The notes beneath the pieces were generated by a model that did no database searches, was not told the DNA's origin, and saw nothing but the letters and a program-made list of their open reading frames with translations. A stretch of DNA of 56,899 nt from Lachnoclostridium sp. UBA3320 (GTDB lineage Bacteria; Bacillota; Clostridia; Lachnospirales; Lachnospiraceae), in contig DESG01000164.1 in the NCBI GenBank assembly GCA_002361175.1, positions 1 to 56,899 on the forward strand, in the 5' to 3' direction. How positions within the stretch are numbered: the first letter of the stretch is position 1; every line of letters starts with the position of its first letter. Shown here piece after piece: positions 53,726-56,899 of this stretch. Made by a program: the position numbers and the translations under genes.

Positions 53726-55888
53726 TTATAAGTGAAGCACTCTTTCTTTTATCTCTTGTGTGCGTCCTTGATTCCAAAACTGCGTGCCAATATATCCACA
53801 TGTTCGGCGTGCTACATTCATTTTATTTTGGTCTGTATTGCCACAGTTTGGACATTTCCAGATAAGTTTTTTGTGCTTATTTGTAACTATTTCAATTTGT
53901 CCAGTATATCCACATTCTTGACAGTAATCACTCTTTGTATTAAGTTCTGCATACATAATATTATTATATATATACTTCATAAGTTCAAGTACAGCATCAA
54001 TATTATTTTCCATATTGGGTACTTCTACATAGCTTATTGCCCCTCCTGGAGAAAGTCGCTGAAACTGTGCTTCAAACTTAAGCTTGTCAAATGCATTAAT
54101 AGCCTCTGTGACATGTACATGGTAACTGTTAGTTATATAGTTCTTATCTGTAACTCCCTCAATTATTCCAAAACGCTTTTGAAGACATTTAGAAAATTTA
54201 TACGTTGTTGATTCAAGTGGTGTGCCATATAGACTAAAGTCAATATTTTCTTCTTTGCGCCATTTTGCACAAGCATCATTAAGACGCTGCATTACTTCAA
54301 GCGCAAAAGGAGTGGCACAAGGATTAGTATGTGAATATCCTGTCATATAGCGTGTACACTCGCAAAGTCCTGCATAACCAAGTGACAAAGTTGAATATCC
54401 GCCATAAAGCAGCTTGTCAATTTTTTCACCTTTTTTTAAACGAGCAAGCGCACCATATTGCCATAAAATTGGCGCTACATCAGATGGTGTTCCTTTTAAT
54501 CTATTGTGGCGACACATAAGTGCACGTTTACAAAGTTCCATGCGTTTATCAAATATTTGCCAGAATTTTTCAATATCACCTTCTGATGAACACGCAATAT
54601 CAACAAGATTGACAGTGACAACCCCTTGATTAAATCTTCCATAGAATTTAGGCTTTCCATCTTTATCATGGTAAACAGTCAAAAAAGAGCGACAGCCCAT
54701 ACATGTATAGCAATTTCCATCTTTAAGCTGTTTCATAATTTTTTCTGAAATATAATCAGGTACCATGCGTTTAGCTGTACACTTTGCTGCAAGCTCTGTC
54801 AAATACCAATACCTAGAACCTTTGTATATATTGTCTTCCTCAAGTACATATATAAGTTTAGGAAATGCAGGGGTAATATAAACTCCCTTTTCGTTCTTTA
54901 CACCAAGTATACGCTGGTGCAATATTTCTTCTGTAATCATTGCAAGGTCTTCTCTAAGTCTTCCTTCTGGTACTTCATTAAGATACATAAATATAGTTAC
55001 AAAAGGAGCTTGTCCATTAGTGGTCATAAGTGTTATCACTTGATACTGTATCATTTGTACACCACGCTTTATTTCATCTTTAACACGTAGTTCAGAGACT
55101 TCATCTACTTGCTCTTTTGTGTAATTTATACCTGCCTTTTTAAATTCTTCTTCCACTTGTCTGCGAAATTTTTGACGGCTTACATCAACAAATGGTGCAA
55201 GATGTGCAAGGGATATGCTCTGTCCGCCGTATTGCGAGCTTGCAATCTGTGCAATACTCTGTGTGGCAATATTACATGCAGTTGAAAAGCTTTTTGGTGT
55301 ATCTATCATTGTCTCACTTATTACAGTACCATTTTGTAGCATATCTTCCAGATTGACAAGACAACAATTATGCATATGTTGTGCAAAATAATCTGAATCA
55401 TGGAAATGTATAATTCCCTGCTCATGTGCACGTACAATGTCTTCTGGCAGCAGAAATCTTTTTGTGATATCCTTACTTACCTCACCTGCCATATAGTCAC
55501 GCTGAACGCTATTTACTGTAGGATTTTTATTAGAATTTTCTTGTAAAACTTCTTCATTTTGGCATTCTAAAAGGCTCATTATTTGCTTGTCAGTAGAATT
55601 GGATTTACGAACAAGAGCTCTTTTATAACGGTAGGTTATGTATTTGCGTGCTACTGAAAATGCGTGTTTTTCCATTATCTGGTCTTCAACAAGGTCTTGT
55701 ATCTCCTCGACATTAAGAGCTCGTTTAGTATCAATACAGATTTGCATTATATTATCTGCAATTTCATGTACTTGTTCTGCTGACATACGGTTGATAGTTT
55801 CAGTTTCATTATTAGCTTTAGTTACAGCAGCAGTAATTTTATCTATATCAAATGTCTCTTCTGCTCCACTCCTTTTTATTATCTTCAT
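53726..55888 (-). CDS. nrdD: Anaerobic (class III) ribonucleoside-triphosphate reductase
   Basis: A 720-residue glycyl radical enzyme that makes dNTPs without oxygen. It has an N-terminal ATP-cone (about 1-95, MKIIKRSGAEETFDIDKI), the catalytic barrel with CYTCMGCRSFL, and a C-terminal zinc site (CQECGY...CPNCGN). The radical loop RRTCGYIGT lies about 25 residues from the end. No nrdG activase is in the window, although the enzyme needs one. GAAAGGATGG precedes the ATG. It shares its transcript with proS. Confidence 0.95.
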   Translation of the reverse strand: MKIIKRSGAEETFDIDKITAAVTKANNETETINRMSAEQVHEIADNIMQICIDTKRALNVEEIQDLVEDQIMEKHAFSVARKYITYRYKRALVRKSNSTDKQIMSLLECQNEEVLQENSNKNPTVNSVQRDYMAGEVSKDITKRFLLPEDIVRAHEQGIIHFHDSDYFAQHMHNCCLVNLEDMLQNGTVISETMIDTPKSFSTACNIATQSIAQIASSQYGGQSISLAHLAPFVDVSRQKFRRQVEEEFKKAGINYTKEQVDEVSELRVKDEIKRGVQMIQYQVITLMTTNGQAPFVTIFMYLNEVPEGRLREDLAMITEEILHQRILGVKNEKGVYITPAFPKLIYVLEEDNIYKGSRYWYLTELAAKCTAKRMVPDYISEKIMKQLKDGNCYTCMGCRSFLTVYHDKDGKPKFYGRFNQGVVTVNLVDIACSSEGDIEKFWQIFDKRMELCKRALMCRHNRLKGTPSDVAPILWQYGALARLKKGEKIDKLLYGGYSTLSLGYAGLCECTRYMTGYSHTNPCATPFALEVMQRLNDACAKWRKEENIDFSLYGTPLESTTYKFSKCLQKRFGIIEGVTDKNYITNSYHVHVTEAINAFDKLKFEAQFQRLSPGGAISYVEVPNMENNIDAVLELMKYIYNNIMYAELNTKSDYCQECGYTGQIEIVTNKHKKLIWKCPNCGNTDQNKMNVARRTCGYIGTQFWNQGRTQEIKERVLHL

Positions 55889-55939
55889 AATTTAAAAAAC
55901 CATCCTTTCAGTATGCTTGTATACTAAGTCTTAGTAATT

Positions 55940-55986
55940 AAAAAGCCATGCACTAACTAATTTTAATTGACTAGTACACAGCCTTT
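55940..55986 (-). terminator. Intrinsic terminator after the PocR chemoreceptor gene
   Basis: Read on the minus strand, 55986-55965 pairs with 55962-55940 at nearly every position if G-U pairs are allowed, with a loop of about two bases and TTTTT at the end. It lies 40 bases after the stop at 56026 and close before nrdD. Confidence 0.75.
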
Positions 55987-56025
55987 GTTGATTGAAAGAA
56001 AATATATGAAAAAAGAGTTACAAGC

Positions 56026-56811
56026 TTAACTATTTTCAAATAATGATGCAAGTTTTTCTATTGAATCTGTAACTTCAATTACAGATTTTTCTATATCACC
56101 ATAAATTGTAGCCGACTGTGAGGACAATTCACCCATGCTTTTAGCAACTACAGCAAAACCTACACCAGCTTCACCACTTCTTGCTGCTTCAATAGATGCA
56201 TTCAATGAAAGCATTTTTTGCTTATTAGCTATTGATTTAAGTGAGCTTGTGTTAGTATTAATTTTTTGAATAATATTGATAGCATGTGTTATCTCTTCTT
56301 TAAGTTGACCAAGCTTTCCGCCGTCATGGTTACGAGAATATTCATTATTTATAAATATATTTAACATCTTGCCACATAAATTAGCTGCTGCTCTTATAGC
56401 TTTGTCGTTACTTACAGGAACTTTTTTCAGTGCACTTATGTATGTGTCAGGGTCAATATCAAGCTCCATAGCTATTTGCCTGAAAGCATCTTCGTCTGGC
56501 TGCTTTGAGAGAGCTTGGCCTCCAACGACAGAACCAACTTTTTCTTTTTCTACTATAATATCAATTTTATACTCCATAAGTCCTGCATGACAGTTATAAA
56601 CTCCTGTATTGTCATTGATGCATTTTTTACAGCGGCGATTACCTTCATCAGAACCACGTGTATATTTTGCACAAAATTCTGTAAAATTTCTTTCTCTAGT
56701 GACTTTTTCACCATTATTATCTAATACTACTACCGCAAGTCCTGTCGCATCAGACAAATCGTCTTGTATTTCTTGTAATTTTTTTAAATCTACAAAATCT
56801 CTGATATTCAT
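56026..56811 (-). CDS. Soluble PocR-domain methyl-accepting-type signalling protein
   Basis: A 261-residue cytoplasmic protein with no membrane helix. Residues 1-160 are a PocR sensor domain, with Cys and His positions in EFCAKYTRG, RRCKKCIND and YNCHAGLMEY. Residues 170-261 are a short chemoreceptor-type coiled coil with the tip LNASIEAARSGEAGVGFAVVA. PocR domains sense small molecules such as propanediol. The receptor lacks the length of normal chemoreceptors, so its partner may not be CheA. It may serve in motility or in local regulation. The ATG at 56811 follows GGAGGAACAAAT. No methylation helices are clear. Confidence 0.85.
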   Translation of the reverse strand: MNIRDFVDLKKLQEIQDDLSDATGLAVVVLDNNGEKVTRERNFTEFCAKYTRGSDEGNRRCKKCINDNTGVYNCHAGLMEYKIDIIVEKEKVGSVVGGQALSKQPDEDAFRQIAMELDIDPDTYISALKKVPVSNDKAIRAAANLCGKMLNIFINNEYSRNHDGGKLGQLKEEITHAINIIQKINTNTSSLKSIANKQKMLSLNASIEAARSGEAGVGFAVVAKSMGELSSQSATIYGDIEKSVIEVTDSIEKLASLFENS

Positions 56812-56899
56812 ATTTGTTCCTCCATATTCAAAATAATGTACACTGAAATAGTACTTATTATGCTTGTTTTGTGAAATATCTATATAAAAAATATTAATT

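Noticed and set aside
55889..55939. NrdR box before nrdD
   Set aside because: No pair of NrdR-type boxes was found; the CTTGTATACTAAG near-palindrome does not fit.

Overview
The window is AT-rich Gram-positive chromosomal DNA that reads like a Lachnospiraceae (Clostridia) genome. Evidence: gdpP-rplI-dnaB in the Firmicute order, a BofA-type sporulation protein, a YaaL protein, an acyl-ACP thioesterase, an anaerobic class III ribonucleotide reductase, flagellin, plant-glycan hydrolases, DUF6382/FHA and DUF5702 proteins, and strong AGGAGG ribosome sites. The genus cannot be fixed from this sequence. No rRNA, tRNA, CRISPR array, phage or intact insertion sequence was seen.

Layout. 1-2407: a GH31 alpha-glucosidase with its own promoter. 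2421-11928 (minus): a complete Tad/Flp pilus locus read from a consensus promoter at 11960-11988, in the order prepilin peptidase, TadZ, TadA, TadB, TadC, a 59-residue Flp pilin, a DUF5702 pseudopilin, a Cys-rich TadE-like pseudopilin, a second prepilin peptidase, TadE, and an FHA protein. tadA carries a one-base frameshift, and the DUF5702 gene appears to start at AUA. 12026-12709: divergent bofA and yaaL. 12781-20046 (minus): a secreted unknown protein, galE, GH43, GH3 and ROK glucokinase, a set for taking apart xylo- or gluco-oligosaccharides. 20380-27359 (plus): an Ig-like surface protein with a structured leader, a DUF885 metallopeptidase, and a DHHW-MBOAT-DHHW module that probably O-acylates an extracellular polymer. 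27422-33717 (minus): pgi, dnaB, rplI, gdpP and an rRNA-type methyltransferase. 33887-37367 (plus): thioesterase, AzlC, AzlD and an AAA/PD-(D/E)XK protein. 37497-42941 (plus): a PurF-like protein without its glutaminase cysteine, an unknown helical protein, and an SsuABC/TauABC-type importer. 43036-49660 (plus): a 1742-residue secreted M60 metallopeptidase with a dockerin-like module, followed by a secreted protein with a possible cohesin-like domain. 49722-56811 (minus): a PocR-type soluble chemoreceptor, nrdD, proS, a divergent flagellin under a sigma-28 promoter, and a Sel1-repeat protein.

The strongest leads are the Tad locus (frameshift, AUA start, Cys-rich pseudopilin), the PurF-like protein that keeps its Fe-S cysteines but not its nucleophile, the M60/dockerin plus cohesin-like pair behind a terminator-like hairpin, and the paired DHHW proteins flanking an MBOAT acyltransferase. 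Family assignments come from motifs read by eye; no database search was run.
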